Positions 50,927 to 62,388 of a stretch of 64,000 bases of DNA are shown here, piece by piece. Position numbers and translations under genes: made by a program. The notes beneath the pieces are model-generated. The model had not been told where the DNA came from, ran no database searches, and worked only from the letters and a program-made list of their open reading frames with translations. Within the stretch, counting starts at the first letter, position 1, and the number at the start of each line of letters is the position of its first letter. The stretch is from Podocnemis expansa (Eukaryota; Chordata; Testudines; Podocnemididae). The stretch lies in NCBI GenBank assembly GCA_007922195.1, contig ML681989.1, positions 43,836,187 through 43,900,186 on the forward strand. The letters run 5' to 3'.

Positions 50927-51080
50927 AAAGAGGCAACCCTGTTAGTCTAGTTCAGCATAATAAACAAGGAGTTTGGCAGCACTGTTAAAGGCTAAAAAAA
51001 TTATTTATTGCGTGAGCTTTCATGGGAACTCATGAGATAAATTAATTTGTTAGTCTTTAAAAGTGCCACCAGACTCTTTG
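50927..51080 (-). repeat. Interspersed repeat with foldback ends
   Basis: Begins AAAGAGGCAACCCTGTTAGTCTAG and runs through GGCAGCACTGTTAAAGGCTAA to GCGTGAGCTTTCATGGG, then TTTGTTAGTCTTTAAAAGTGCC. The AGTCT/TTAAAG blocks occur in both orientations. Confidence 0.6.
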
Positions 51081-51116
51081 GGATTTATTTATTTATTTAT
51101 TTTTAAATATAACAGA

Positions 51117-51180
51117 GTATGAGGGGGTTGGACTTGATGATCTCATGAGGTCCCTTCCAGCCCTATGATTTGATTGCTTG
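51117..51180 (+). mobile_element. CR1 LINE 3'-end fragment
   Basis: GTATGAGGGGGTTGGACTTGATG then TCATGAGGTCCCTTCCAGCCCT and a GATTTGATTG tail. Confidence 0.82.
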
Positions 51181-51540
51181 ATTGATTGACTGGCTCCCAG
51201 CTAGGCACCAACAGTTTTATTTGGTCATCTCCACCGCATTTCCACAGAAGAACTAGGAGCCAGGCTACAAACCCCAGTCGCCATGATCAACTGACACATG
51301 GGATTTCTCAAGTCTGAAATAAAACCATCTTGACAAGAGGTGTAGAGCTTTTTGCAGCAAAGTTAGACTAACACAGTGTCAAAGAGAGTTGTGTTTGACT
51401 ACATCCCTGTAAATGGCTTCTAGGAGGCAATCCGCAACATTCATCCCGACTTCTCTGGTCAACAGTTCAAACTCCGCTGCCTTGCAACTAGGTACACAGG
51501 CAACAACCCCTATCTCTTCAAAGGCCTGGGAAAGTCTGAA

Positions 51541-51954
51541 ATGTCATTTCCTGTTTGCTCAGCATGGGGAACTCATATCACATCTTCACAGATGACCTTA
51601 CTGGCTGCACTTTGCAAATGCCCCTCCCCCCCAGCTTTTTGGAGCACATCTGAGTTGTTAGATCTCCTAGCTCTGCGACATGAGGTTGTGCAGTCTGAGC
51701 TCCACTCCAGCTGTAAAAATTTCAATATCTATGGTCAGATTTCTTGTGGCATGTTGGAGATGGGCTACAAATGGGACACACATCACTTCTGTGCAAAATC
51801 GAAAGAGCTAAGGCAGACAAACCAGAAAGCAAGGGACTCAAACCATCACTCTGGTACTGCACCAAAGACTGGCTGCTTCTATAAGAAGTGGGATGCTATC
51901 CTTGACAGTGACCCCTCCTCTACCCACAAGAGCCCTGGTAAGTCATTTTTCTGA
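51541..51954 (+). pseudogene. Myb/SANT-like DNA-binding protein of PIF/Harbinger element
   Basis: 137-codon open frame. Residues about 33-122 have the trihelix/Myb-SANT pattern of Harbinger accessory proteins: AFWSTSELLDLLALRHEVVQ near 32-51, YGQISCGMLEMGY in the middle, KELRQTNQKARDSN, then GCFYKKWDAILDSD. In these elements the protein binds the nuclease and brings it to DNA. A decayed continuation at about 52610-52960 reads as Met/Gln/Lys-rich sequence such as RSKQMLKQEYICTCP. The upstream in-frame part shows no recognisable domain, and the start is unproven. Confidence 0.72.
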
Positions 51955-54161
51955 GTTGATGGTGCTCAGTTATACAAGGTAGAGCTTCCTTAGCTCTGTT
52001 ATCTGCTGGAAGTGAGTTAATGGATACAAACATACAAAACTAGCACTATTCATGCATGCTTCAGATTCCCTCATGCAACTATGCAGCAGGGCAGAAGAGT
52101 GCACAACAAAATTTCACAGGAAATCTCTAGAAACATCTCTACGAAATTTTCCTGGATGTACTAGTTAATCCTCTGCTGAAGGTTTCCTGGCAGAGTTGCT
52201 TTGTTCTGTTATAGGAAACTTTCTTGTGCCAGTTGGCAATCACTTATGCAGGGATCAAAGTGGTACACTGGCAATGAGCATGGGGAGCTGGTTGAAGATG
52301 CACCCTTGCATTGCATCTTTGGTTACCCTAAGGAGTGACCCCCACTGATGGAAAACAGAGGTAGAATTTACAATTTGGTCTCTAGTTGCTTGCAGTGGAA
52401 AACCAAGACCTCTTTCTCCATCTTGAGCTCACACCCCCATGAGAAGATCTCACATGTTTAGGACCTTTACTGAGCTGTGTGCTTGCCAAGGAACAATGAG
52501 AAAGAGGTGTACTTTACTATATGTGATTCAATGCTATAAGTGTACTAACAATCATGCTTCTGTTTATTGTGCTTCTTCAGATGTGGCCTTCAGGGGAACC
52601 ACCTAGACAGGAGCAGAGTGCCTCCTCCAGATAAGGAAATGACCAAAAAGGAGCAAGGACAGCATGTTTTGAGAAGTAATCCTCAGATGCTGAAAAACAA
52701 GCAAGGCATGGACACGTTGTAAATGAAGAATCATAAAACAGATAGGCAGCAGAGGAAGGAGAGCCAGGAACAAATCTTATGGGCCAGGAATGGATGATAA
52801 AATTGATGAGAGAAGCAAACAGATGCTGAAACAAGAATATATTTGTACTTGCCCCCCAACGCCTCCTGCAGCCAATACAGAACTACTTTCCATGCCCTCC
52901 CCAAATTTGTCCCCCATATTTCTTACATCTTCCCAGCCCACAACAGTACCCTGTTAATTCCACCCTTTTGGACAGCTTCCAGAAAGGCAGCTGGAGTTAT
53001 AAACAGCTATAAACAGCCTCCTTCAAGAGACGACCCTTCAGTTACCTCACTTTCCGCCAAGCATTGTGTGTGTTATGAATTTGTATTTAATAAAAACATA
53101 CTCTCTGAAATACATTTTTATTTATCTCTGACACATAGTGGTTGCTGCTGTAGACAGTACAGTGGCAACTAAACATCTGCTGATTACAAATCATTTCCAG
53201 GAACCAATCATTAAAATTTTCATGACATGCAGCAAGTTTTCAAAGTATGGAAGAGTGCTTTATAGAAAACACATTACTGGTGCTCACTGTCAAAATGGAC
53301 CGCAAAGCCTCCCTGATTCAGATAGCTCCCACCTGTGCCCTTCTAATAGGCCTAGTATTGGTCTATTCATAATCAGATCCCACGTGATCCACCTCTAGCC
53401 TCCACTCAAGGAGAAACTATTCAAACTTAACCTCATGAATACTATGCAGTGCACAACAGGGTGCTATGGCCACAGGAATATTTTCCTCAGTTAGATCTGA
53501 CTTTCCATAAAGGCAGCATCTGCAAACTTTGAACATCTAAAATTCATTCAACTGCCATTCTGCAATGCTCAGCCTATTATTGAAGGACTCCTCAACACTG
53601 TCCAGGTTTCCCACATGAGGCTCTATGAGCCATGGAAATAAAACTGGTCTCCCACGATCACAAGAGGCATTTAAACATCCTCTACCAAATTCTTCTGGTC
53701 TTGAAAGAAAGTCTTTTCTTGCAGTATTTTGTCCAGGTCAATGTTCCTCAAAATGCATTCATCATACACTTTTCCTACCACCCTGCACTCATGTTAGTAA
53801 AATTACCAGAGTGGTCCACAAGCACCTGCAGAAACAAAGAAATACCTCTTTCTATTGATGTACTCACTCACAAGATAGTTCAAAGCCAAAACTGGGATAT
53901 GCATGACATCTATTGCTCCACTGCTGTTTGGAATCCCATTGCTACAAAGCTATCCATTATTTCACACATTTCCAAGAATCAGTCTTTCATAGCACGATGT
54001 GATTACCAGTTCTGCACATCTGCATTAACATAGTTGCAACAGTGGACTTTCAACTTCCAAACTGAACCTCGGCTGACAGGTAGCAGCAATCTGGAATTGG
54101 GTCTCCACCAAGAAAGCCACTCTTATTTTGGTGTCCTTGCACAGCAATGCTGGGGCAAGCA

Positions 54162-54587
54162 CAATGTTCCCCGTAAGCTGCACTGGCACGCTGCAGCGCA
54201 GCCTGCCGCAGCCACCAGCGCAGAGAAGGCTGCCGGCAGCGCACGGCCAGCAGCCAGACTCCCTCCATAGAGCTCGTCTACGGCTGGGAGTTTTCAAAAC
54301 TGAAAATCTGAGCATGCTCCGTTGAGCTTCTCTGGCCCAGGAGTTATGCCTGGGCCATCCTGCTCCAGTCCAGCCCCAAGGTAAGTTTGTGGGGGCTGGG
54401 GGGGCCGCTGGGAGTGGGGGGGGGTGAGCGGGAGCAGGGGGTGTGCTGCCAGGAGGAGGGGGTGATGCCGGGAGTGGGGGGTAGCAGGAGCACGGGGGTG
54501 CTGCACAGCGGGCCCCGCGGGGGGGGGGGGGAGCGCAGCGAGCAACAGGGGTTGCTCAGCTGCCTTCTCCCCTTAGAGGGAACATTG
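54162..54587. mobile_element. hAT-like GC-rich insertion (family C-like)
   Basis: Ends CAATGTTCCCCGTAAG and CCTTAGAGGGAACATTG resemble the ends of 31654-33093. The interior has dense G runs on plus at 54388-54540. Target duplication unclear (GGCAAGCA / AAGCATAA). It separates two parts of the Harbinger nuclease. Confidence 0.75.
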
Positions 54588-54695
54588 AAGCATAACACAC
54601 AGTTCCAGGAAAGTGGTTTACTGCATCTGAAAGTTCAGAAGCCACTTCTAGTCATTGCAGATCCACGTATCAATGTGATCCCACTACCAGAGCTG

Positions 54696-54993
54696 TCCTT
54701 CGGGGGTGGAGGGGAAGTGGGGTGACTGCCACGCCCCCCCCCCAACTGCCACATAGCTCCCCATCCTGCAGCCTTCTGTGACAAACAGTGGAGGGGCGGA
54801 AGCATGTGGCTTGGCCTCTGGGCTACCCTACCCTGCCCACAGGGGTTGGGAAGTGGAGTCCCACCTCTTGGCCATCCTGCCCATCCCAAGGCAGAATGGT
54901 TAGCCCAGGTGAGAGGTGGGAGCGTGAAGCTCAGTCCTTGGGCTAGCCTTCTGTCCCGTCCCCCCCAGGCCGATTGGCCCCTGGGCCCCCACC
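54696..54993. mobile_element. GC-rich insertion in the Harbinger nuclease, type unknown
   Basis: About 300 bp with CCACGCCCCCCCCCC and GGGCCCCCACCCC-like runs, lying between two nuclease segments that read on in the same order. No clear terminal repeats or duplication seen. Confidence 0.5.
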
Positions 54994-55579
54994 CCGCAAT
55001 GCTTCTTTCCTGAGCCCAGTAACAACAGTCTACTATGTGCAGCTGCTCTATGAATGCCAAAAGTAATCCTGGACTGTTCTTTTCATGATGCACAGCAGGT
55101 AAGGCATCTCATGTCACTGTTCAAACTGGTACCTCATGATATGTTACATGAGCAGCCACAATGTGCTCATAACAGTGACCACAACAGCAGAGAGAAATGC
55201 AGGATACATCCTTTCAGGCAGAGATAATGGGCACCAAGTAAACAGAGACCATGAAAAATGATGCTAAATGAAGTCAGAAGCCCATGGAGTAATAGGACAG
55301 GAAAAAACTGCATCACGTGGGACATTCAGCCCATACCTATAATACACTGCTATCTACTCTGTCATCCCACAATATGTAGCTGCAGAAGGTAGAGAGTAGT
55401 ACAGTGGGACAGCTACTCGCCATGGTCGGCTCTCACTTATCAGTATTAATGCACCAAATGTGGACATGCTCCGCTAACAGAAGGAGCATTGTGTGAACAT
55501 GCACAAGGGATGAAATTATAACCGTGTAAGCTGCACCAGCAAAACTCTAGTGTACACAAAACCTTACAATTTCTAAATA

Positions 55580-58024
55580 CAGCTAGTCCTCACTTAGTGA
55601 CCTACTCGTTTAGTGACCCCTCAGAGTCATGACCAGCTCTCTGACGACTTAGTATTATGGCGATGTACGAGAACTCGCATCCACTCTCTGATTCATCTCA
55701 TTCCCGCAGTCAGAACTAGTGTTTTTTGTCTCTGTATTTTTACTTTATTGTGCACCCCAAAGTACAAGATGTCGGCAAAAAGGAAGAGCATGACTTCACC
55801 CAGAGAAAGCGCCAAGAAACAAAGGAAGGCTATCAATCTTGAGACAAAAATGAAGATAATAAACGAATATGAAGCTGGTAAGAAAGTTAAAGCGATAGCA
55901 CATGACTTGGAGCTGGTGCATTCAACTGTATCAACGATCTTGAAGGATAAAGATCGAGTGAAAGAAGCAGTGAAATCATCAAAAGGATATAAAGCCATAA
56001 TAACTAGGCAGCAGAAAGGCCTCATTCATGAAATGGAAAAATTACTGGCGATATGGTTTGACGACCAGATACAAAAAAGAATGCCAATGAGCCTTTTAAT
56101 AATTCAAGCAAAGGCACGCAGTATCTTTCAAACGTTGAAAGCACGCGAAAATGAAGAGTCAACGGAAACATTTACAGCAAGTCATGGATGGTTTCAACAT
56201 TTTCGTTGGAGATTCAGCCTTCATAATCGAAGTATCAGTGGTGAGGTGGCAAGCATGGACATAGAAGCATCAGAAAGATTTGTGGATGAATTTGACGAAA
56301 AGATCGAGAAAGGCGGGTATTGTCCGGAACAGATCTTTAATGCAGACGAAACCGGACTATTTTGGAAAAAATACCCGAAAGATCCTACATACAGAGAGAG
56401 GCTAAAGCAATGCCCGGTTTCAAGGCTTTTAAGGACAGGGTCACGTTGTTGTTGGGAGGAAATGTCGCTGGATTTCAGTTAAAACCTTTTCTCATCTATC
56501 GTTCTGCAAACCCACATGCACTGAAGCAGGTTAGTAAGCACATGCTGCCCGTTTACTATTGTTCAAATAATAAAGCATGGATGACGCAATCTTTATCTGA
56601 GGACTGGTTCATGAACTGCTTCATACCCTCAGTCAAGCATTACTGTCTGGAAAACGGTGTTCCCTTTAAAATTATCCTCCTACTTGATAACGCCCGAGGC
56701 CACCCCCAGCATCTTGATGATCTACACCCTGATGTAAAGGTCGTGTATCTGCCTAAAAACACAACTGCTGTGTTACAACCAATGGACCAGGGGGCTATCT
56801 CTACATTTAAAGCGCTATATTTGCGCCCAACGTTTTCCAAAGCGGTAGCAGCAACAGAAAATGGTGAAGTAACCCTGCGCGATTTTTGGAAATCATATAA
56901 TATTTTATACTGCATAAAGAACATTGAATCAGCTTGGGCGGGAGTGACAGAAAAGTGCATGGAAGGCATATGGAAAAAATGCCTGAAATGTTTTGTAAAT
57001 AATTTCGAAGGGTTTGAGAAAGACGAACATATTGATGTCATAAATAAAAAAAATTGTGGAACTTGCTAATGTGCTTAATTTAGATGTTGAAGTGGAAGAT
57101 ATTGAAGAATTAGTGGAATACGTCGAGGGAGAGCTAACTAACGAAGATTTAATAGAGTTGGAAGCAGCACTTGAAAGAGGAGGAAGAAGAAGAAGAGGAG
57201 GAAAGAGCGGAAGAAGTACAAAAGAAGTTCACTGTAAAGGGGTTAGCTGATGTCTTCTCCAAAGTGAATGCAGTGATGTTAGAACTAGAGAGCATGGACC
57301 CGAATGTTGAATGGTTCACGAAAGTGGAACGACAAATGAGTGAAATTTTACAATGCTATCGTGAAATTTATGAAGAAAAAAAGAAAATTACAACGCAGAC
57401 CGCATTAACGAGATACTTCTCTAAAGTTCCATCCAGGACCCCTACAAGTCCTTCCATTTCTTTGCCATCATCTCCCTTACCAGGGCCTTCTACAGCTCCT
57501 GATAACCCTGCTGATCTCTCTGACGATGACATTGATGACCCCCCTTGCTGCTGAACCACACTTTGAAGGATTTGATGAGTAAAAATGTCAATGGAATCTG
57601 AATGTTTGTTTTCATATTTCTTTGGCACATCATTTTTATAATTTTTGCTGATTGCATTTTTATGTTCTGTAATACAATATGTAAGGAGTTATGCCAATAA
57701 AACAAAGTTATCACGATGGAGTTTATTTTAGGCCTTTTCTTTACAGTACTATTCAGAATATTAAAAACGATTACCTGTATTTACAGTACACTATGCAAAC
57801 TAAGTTCAGTACATTAGAGCTTAAAACATTTAAAATATATATTTAAAATGTTATAAATGATGCAAAGGTGACATTAAAACTATCTACAGATGGTTGAAAA
57901 ACCCACTACCAGTAAAGTACATTACGCCTGAAATACCGGTAAGGGCTGCTCCTCGTTTAGTGACCAATTCGTTTATCAACCGGGTTTCAGGAACGGAACC
58001 CGGTCACTAAGTGAGGACTACCTA
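55580..58024 (+). mobile_element. Tigger-like (pogo/Tc1-mariner) DNA transposon, near full-length
   Basis: 2445 bp. The left end CAGCTAGTCCTCACTTAGTG and the right end CACTAAGTGAGGACTACCTA are inverted repeats, flanked by TA on both sides (55578-55579 and 58025-58026), the Tc1/mariner/pogo target. Subterminal CGTTTAGTGACC motifs occur at both ends. It encodes one transposase on plus with three small frameshifts and no internal nonsense codon apart from those. Limited decay suggests a fairly recent insertion compared with neighbouring elements. Confidence 0.95.
55769..57554 (+). pseudogene. Tigger-like transposase, three frameshifts
   Basis: Related to TIGD1/Tigger1. Start chosen at ATG 55769 (MSAKRKSMTSPRESAKKQRK); the frame is open upstream to 55613, but that part lies in the subterminal region. 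Residues about 17-67 are the CENP-B/pipsqueak-type helix-turn-helix (ETKMKIINEYEAGKKVKAIA), about 85-160 the second Tc5-like DNA-binding domain. The DDE_1 catalytic core has Asp193 in NADETGLF (56345-56347), then LLLDNARGHP (Asp at 56686-56688) and LQPMDQGAI (Asp at 56785-56787), 32 residues between the last two: a DD32D triad. Breaks: one base short in the A run 56366-56371, one base extra in the A run around 57046-57053, and a shift near 57165-57172 before a Glu-rich stretch. The C-terminus TALTRYFSK..DDIDDPPCC ends at 57554. The length of about 595 codons matches the family. Confidence 0.93.
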
Positions 58025-60309
58025 TATACATCCATAACTGTAACTATATCCTGTGTACACATCTCACGACTAAAGTCCAGACCACTACAAGCTCTCATAA
58101 GAGACATTACTCAATGTATTTTTAAAGTACAACATAGCATGCAGTCAACCAGTTTAACTGATTACTTTGGGGGTTTAACCCTTCTGTTCTCTCCTTGGGA
58201 TGTCTGACCCTGCAAGTGCAACCTTACTTCTGGCATTTCCTAATTTTTGAGCACTTGACTTTGCAACTTTAACTTTTGAATTATAGTTCTGAATACAATA
58301 TGAAAGCCACATATGCCTTTTAAAATCTGCAGTTGCCACTGCTATATTATATCAGGAAAACAATCCTGAAATTTCAAAAATGTAGAATGATAGGATATAC
58401 CAAATTTAAACAACTTTTAGCCAAGTATCATGATACAGTGCTACCAACTCGACATTGCATTGTGAAAATATCCACTTTTTTGTGGTGGTATACACCAATT
58501 TTATACAGAAGAGACTAATGGGCACATTAATCAACCAAAACTTTGAATTTTACATTTTCAATATAATAAATTATAAAAACCTGAAAATTAACTCTTGGGA
58601 TTACAAACTATAATTTATTTACAAAATCATACAGTGATTGTTCTTGTGGAGGCATCCCATGAAAGGCTGACTACTTTAGATTCATTATAGGATCTGTCAA
58701 AAACTGTAAAGATTTTACCAACACAATCAGTGACTATTTGATGTTTGTAAGTGGACTTAAATGTTAGTTTTCATTAATAATGAACATAGTCACTTAAATA
58801 AAATGCTTAGTGAACGCCTGAGAACTAAAACACAATGTCAATCTTGGTGACTCACCATCACTCATTCTTCTGAGTTTTGGAGGACATAAATGCTTTTTTA
58901 ACACATTATACACACTAATAGATACTGAGGCAGACTGATTGAATACAGGAATCAATCATTAAAAGTTACACTTCATTTTCTAAGTATACTTTTTTAAAAA
59001 AATAAAGAATATTGCATAATGAAGTGTTAAACAATTCATTATTAATAGCTAGTTAAAAATCAAATACCATCTCCTTAGCTTAACTGAACATGAAAAACAA
59101 GAGAGTCCACAAGTAAATAAACTTATAGTTTTGACAAAGTTCATGCTTCTTAGTCATATCTTTCATTAAGCACTATATTGTGCATATAAAACCGGCCATA
59201 AATGGTGTTCCCCATTGGAAAGGCAATTACAACAAACCTCTAAATTTACATTGCACACAACATACTATAAATTTAAGTAAAATTTCTTAAAAATGTGTTT
59301 TTACTAGCCATCTTCACATGATAGTACATAAACCTGTAACTTTGGGAATCCCTCATCGGCATGGCAAATCCCAAAGATTTGCCAAGGTGCTTGAGATAGT
59401 TTGGTTGCATACTCAGTTTATATCCATCACTGGCAATCTGATCATCCCACTAAAACTTTGACACCCACTGCCACAGAGGAGCATTTATCAGCTTACATGT
59501 TTCAGAATTTGTTAGTCTTCTGTTATATTAGCAGATCTATTTTGAGAAACCCACTAAAATTAAATTAGTACTGATGGAGGCAGTTGCTGGACTTGACTAA
59601 CTTCCGATCTTGTCCTTGACAAGCAGCAGCTGATGAAGTTGACAAGATTCAGAAACTTCAATTCAGTGTACTTCAGTCTTACTCAGTAACATTTCACCTT
59701 CATACAATAGAGTGGGTATAACAGTGGCTCTTCAGAGCTGCAGCTTTATAGCACTTGATGAAACAACATCCCTACAGAGTGCACTGAAGCAGTGAAACAT
59801 GGCAGCAGCTGTATCTATAAACACAAATCCAAATCATTTGAGCATCCTCTAGCACTGTTTATGATGTTACACAAATATTGGAAACCTGGTATTGGCTTGA
59901 TATTCCATTCAGATAAGTTAACACTGAACTGGTTGTAATCTGGAGCTGGAGACTGCCTGATGGGAATAGCCAATGATTTAGATTAATCCAGATTAATAAT
60001 CAGAACAATGCATATTGCTCCTTATCCAAACATATCAGCCACCAGCTGCAAAGATTCACCAAGCTGAGCCAACAAGACAATGTTATGAGCAACTATGACA
60101 TTGTCTTGTAAATTCTGGGGATCTAAAAACATGCAGATAAAACAGCAGATGCAACCTCCAAATTCAAGCTAGGAGATATCACAGTAATGGGATTTCAAAA
60201 TCTGTGATATATTTGGAGACAAACGTGAAATTATTTTCTTGATGTTTGAGTAAATAACAGAACATATATCCAGGTGGTTTCTTCAGAAAAGTGTTCCTAG
60301 AGTATAGAA

Positions 60310-60508
60310 CAGGGATCTCAAACACGCGGCCTGTGGGCCACATGGGGCCCCTAAAGCTATTTCCTGCACCTCACAATGACATGACCGTTACCAATATTTG
60401 CAATATCATTGTATAGAAAGGTTTCCATGGTGTGGCCCTCAGGCTACTGTACTAATCCTCATGTGGCCCTCTACTAGCCCTCATGGTGATTTGAGTTTGA
60501 GTCCCCTG
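60310..60508 (-). mobile_element. hAT-like MITE (family A)
   Basis: Ends CAGGGATCTCAAAC and GTTTGAGTCCCCTG, with AGGTTTCCATGGTGTGGCCC inside, same orientation as 11481-11668. A short extra repeat of GCCCTC lies near the right end. Flanks GTATAGAA / GAACAGAC do not form a clear duplication. Confidence 0.85.
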
Positions 60509-61065
60509 GAACAGACAATCTCAATCAATTTTGAATTCAGTTAAGAAGGCTTAAAATAAAGAGTAAACTCTGATGATTCACAATACTACTCATTTGCTAT
60601 AGCTAGCATTCTAAATTTCAAGATGGGAAAAAAAAATTTTTTAATACCAAAATCCAGGGTAACTCATACTTTTTATTACTTCTTGTTCAGATAATATGCC
60701 TGAAATAGACACACCCAGCTTCTTCTTGAATTTTTGGCAGGGGTCTGCAAGATTGTTTCCATTTGTGTGAGGACTTCAGTTTACTTCCTATTTCTATTAG
60801 GAGCCACAGATATCAAGAGATTGACTAAAGACTAGTTAAGAGAGCCCTTTGAGAGTCAGAAGGCTCGATGTGCCTGGATTTCTCAGAACTTGCTTTCCTT
60901 GGAGGTTTGGTTTCTTTCTTAGATCCTGCTTCTCTGACTTTTGAAGAATGTCTGGACTTTAGGTACTCTTGTTGAGACACTGGATGAAATGATTTTGCTG
61001 ACGCAAGGAGTTCCAATGATGAGATGTATGATGAGTCATATCACTCTGTGTACAATAAAAACATT

Positions 61066-61196
61066 AGTTAAAGACTAACAAATTTCTTCTGGAATAAAGA
61101 TTTTGCAGGCTGCAACCCACTTCATCAGATACACTGGATGAAGTGAGTTGCAGCCCACAAAAGCTTATGCCCAAAGAAATTTGTTAATCTTTAAGG
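61066..61196. repeat. Foldback repeat
   Basis: AAAGACTAACAAATTTCTTC..GGCTGCAACCCACTTCATC is followed by its approximate reverse complement, GATGAAGTGAGTTGCAGCCCAC..AAGAAATTTGTTAATCTTTAA. The two arms of about 60 bases flank TACACTG. Same family as 24205-24250. Confidence 0.75.
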
Positions 61197-61288
61197 TGCC
61201 ACATGATTTTCATTGCTCGTGTTGAGATACTTAGGGATGCGAGCTATTGGGAAGAGACTGCCTGCAGAAAAGAAGAGATACACCAAAA

Positions 61289-61970
61289 CAGTTGTTCCCA
61301 ACCTGTGGGCTGCAGACCCCCAGGGGTCCGCAGTGCTGCTCCCCCATGGGGCCAGAACCCAATCGTGGCTGTGATGCTCCCTCTAGGGCTGGATCCCAGC
61401 TGGGGTGGGGACCACAGAGGGCTGGACACCGCCCTCGCTTGCCTGCTGCCGAAGCGGGCAGCAGCGCAGCTTCCCTCCCCTGCAGGGACCGGCTGGAAGC
61501 CATGGCCATGGCAGCTCCTGCTGTCTGGCAGGGGAATGGGGCCACAGGCAGCTCCCGGGCAGGGGTGGTGAACCATTGCCGTGCGCTGAAGTGGCCCCAT
61601 TCTCCTGCCAGGAGTAGGGGCTGCCGTGGCTATGGCCCCCTGCTCGGGAGCTGCCTGCAGCCCCATCCCCTGCTGGGGAGTAGGGTCCCCACTGGGCAGG
61701 GGGCCATGGCCATGGCAACCCCCACTCCCAGCAGGAGAATGGGGCTGCAGTGGCTGCAGCACACAGCTATGGCTCACTGCCACTGCGACCCCACTCCCCT
61801 GAAAGCACAGGGACCGCCGCAGCCATAGCCCTCTGCCAGGGGGGACCCCAGTCCCTGGCAGGAGAGTGGCATGGGCTACATTCTGACCCTCCGTGGGCCA
61901 GATTCTGCTGCAGCATGCTGTTTTTTCCTTCCTCAGGAGTCCCCAGCCTTATAAAGGTTGGGAACCTCTG
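61289..61970. mobile_element. hAT-like element with GC-rich interior
   Basis: Ends CAGTTGTTCCCAACC and GGTTGGGAACCTCTG with a 7-of-8 duplication CACCAAAA / CACCAGAA (61281-61288 and 61971-61978). Interior GC-rich, with recurring CCATGGCCATGGCA and CCCACTCCC-like units. Overlapping open frames of up to 193 codons on plus and 179 on minus are not considered genes. Confidence 0.85.
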
Positions 61971-62388
61971 CACCAGAAGATATTTCTCACTTCTGAATAC
62001 AGGGATCTGAAATGAGGTCATTAATGGAGGGATGCTAGTTGAAAATACTGACTGATGATCTATTGCTTGCATTAAAGTGGAAGGTGGTCACCCCAACAGT
62101 GGAGATGGAAAACTCCTTAGCAGTATTTCATGAGTCCTTTGGGCTCCACATGGTGCTGCTCCCCCCCGGGGATAGGGAGTAGTTAAAAGTAGCTGTCCTA
62201 TAGGCACAGATCGCAAAGGATGACTTGGGCAGTTCTGGCTTTGTTTTTAAGAAGTCACCCTTCAGTCAGTGTTCCAGGCCAGAGAGGCACATGGGTAAAA
62301 TATTCAAAAGGTGCTCAAGTCCCATTTTCAAAATAACAGGCCTCTGTTTCTCTGACTTTCAATAGGACTGAGATCCTCAAGTCACTGA

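Larger units (their letters stand above)
34394..51399. other. Upstream region (first TAB3 intron or intergenic), repeat-rich
   Basis: No host exon recognised. It contains T/C-rich sequence at 35930-36270 and the mobile elements listed separately: 37160-37567, 40185-40375, 40618-42318, 43257-43466, 44370-46412, 46520-46836, 48382-48492, 50219-50285, 50927-51080 and 51117-51180. Long gaps such as 37570-40180 and 46840-48380 hold only AT-rich sequence in which I see nothing. Confidence 0.6.
51400..55095. mobile_element. Decayed PIF/Harbinger DNA transposon (two convergent genes)
   Basis: A Myb/SANT-like DNA-binding gene on plus (51541-51954 with a decayed tail to about 52960) and a DDE nuclease on minus (about 55095 down to 53400) point towards each other, the two-gene arrangement of autonomous PIF/Harbinger elements. 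TIRs and the 3-bp target duplication were not located, so the limits are those of the coding remnants. Two GC-rich insertions (54162-54587 and about 54696-54993) split the nuclease. Confidence 0.75.
53400..55095 (-). pseudogene. PIF/Harbinger DDE nuclease (transposase), decayed and interrupted
   Basis: Read on the minus strand in shifting frames. N-terminal part at 54995-55095 (LLLAFIEQLHIVDCCYWAQE); next part at 54588-54690 (WDHIDTWICND, KWLLNFQMQ). The catalytic core at 54150-53400 gives NSSGAIDVMHIPVL with the first Asp codon at 53910-53908, GHSGNFTNMSAGW and FFQDQKN, PLVIVGD with the second Asp at 53649-53647, RMAVE with the Glu at 53549-53547, and PCCALHSIHE. So the D-D-E triad is readable although several stops and frameshifts break the gene. 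The two gaps are GC-rich insertions. Confidence 0.78.

Noticed and set aside
53632..54033. 133-codon open frame on plus
   Set aside because: It is the antisense of the Harbinger nuclease core, which reads on the minus strand with conserved catalytic motifs.
55613..55768. Upstream extension of the Tigger transposase frame
   Set aside because: Open by chance through the subterminal region; the family N-terminus starts at the Met at 55769.
61244..61828. 193-codon plus frame and 179-codon minus frame overlapping
   Set aside because: Mutually overlapping, low-complexity, and confined to the GC-rich element 61289-61970.
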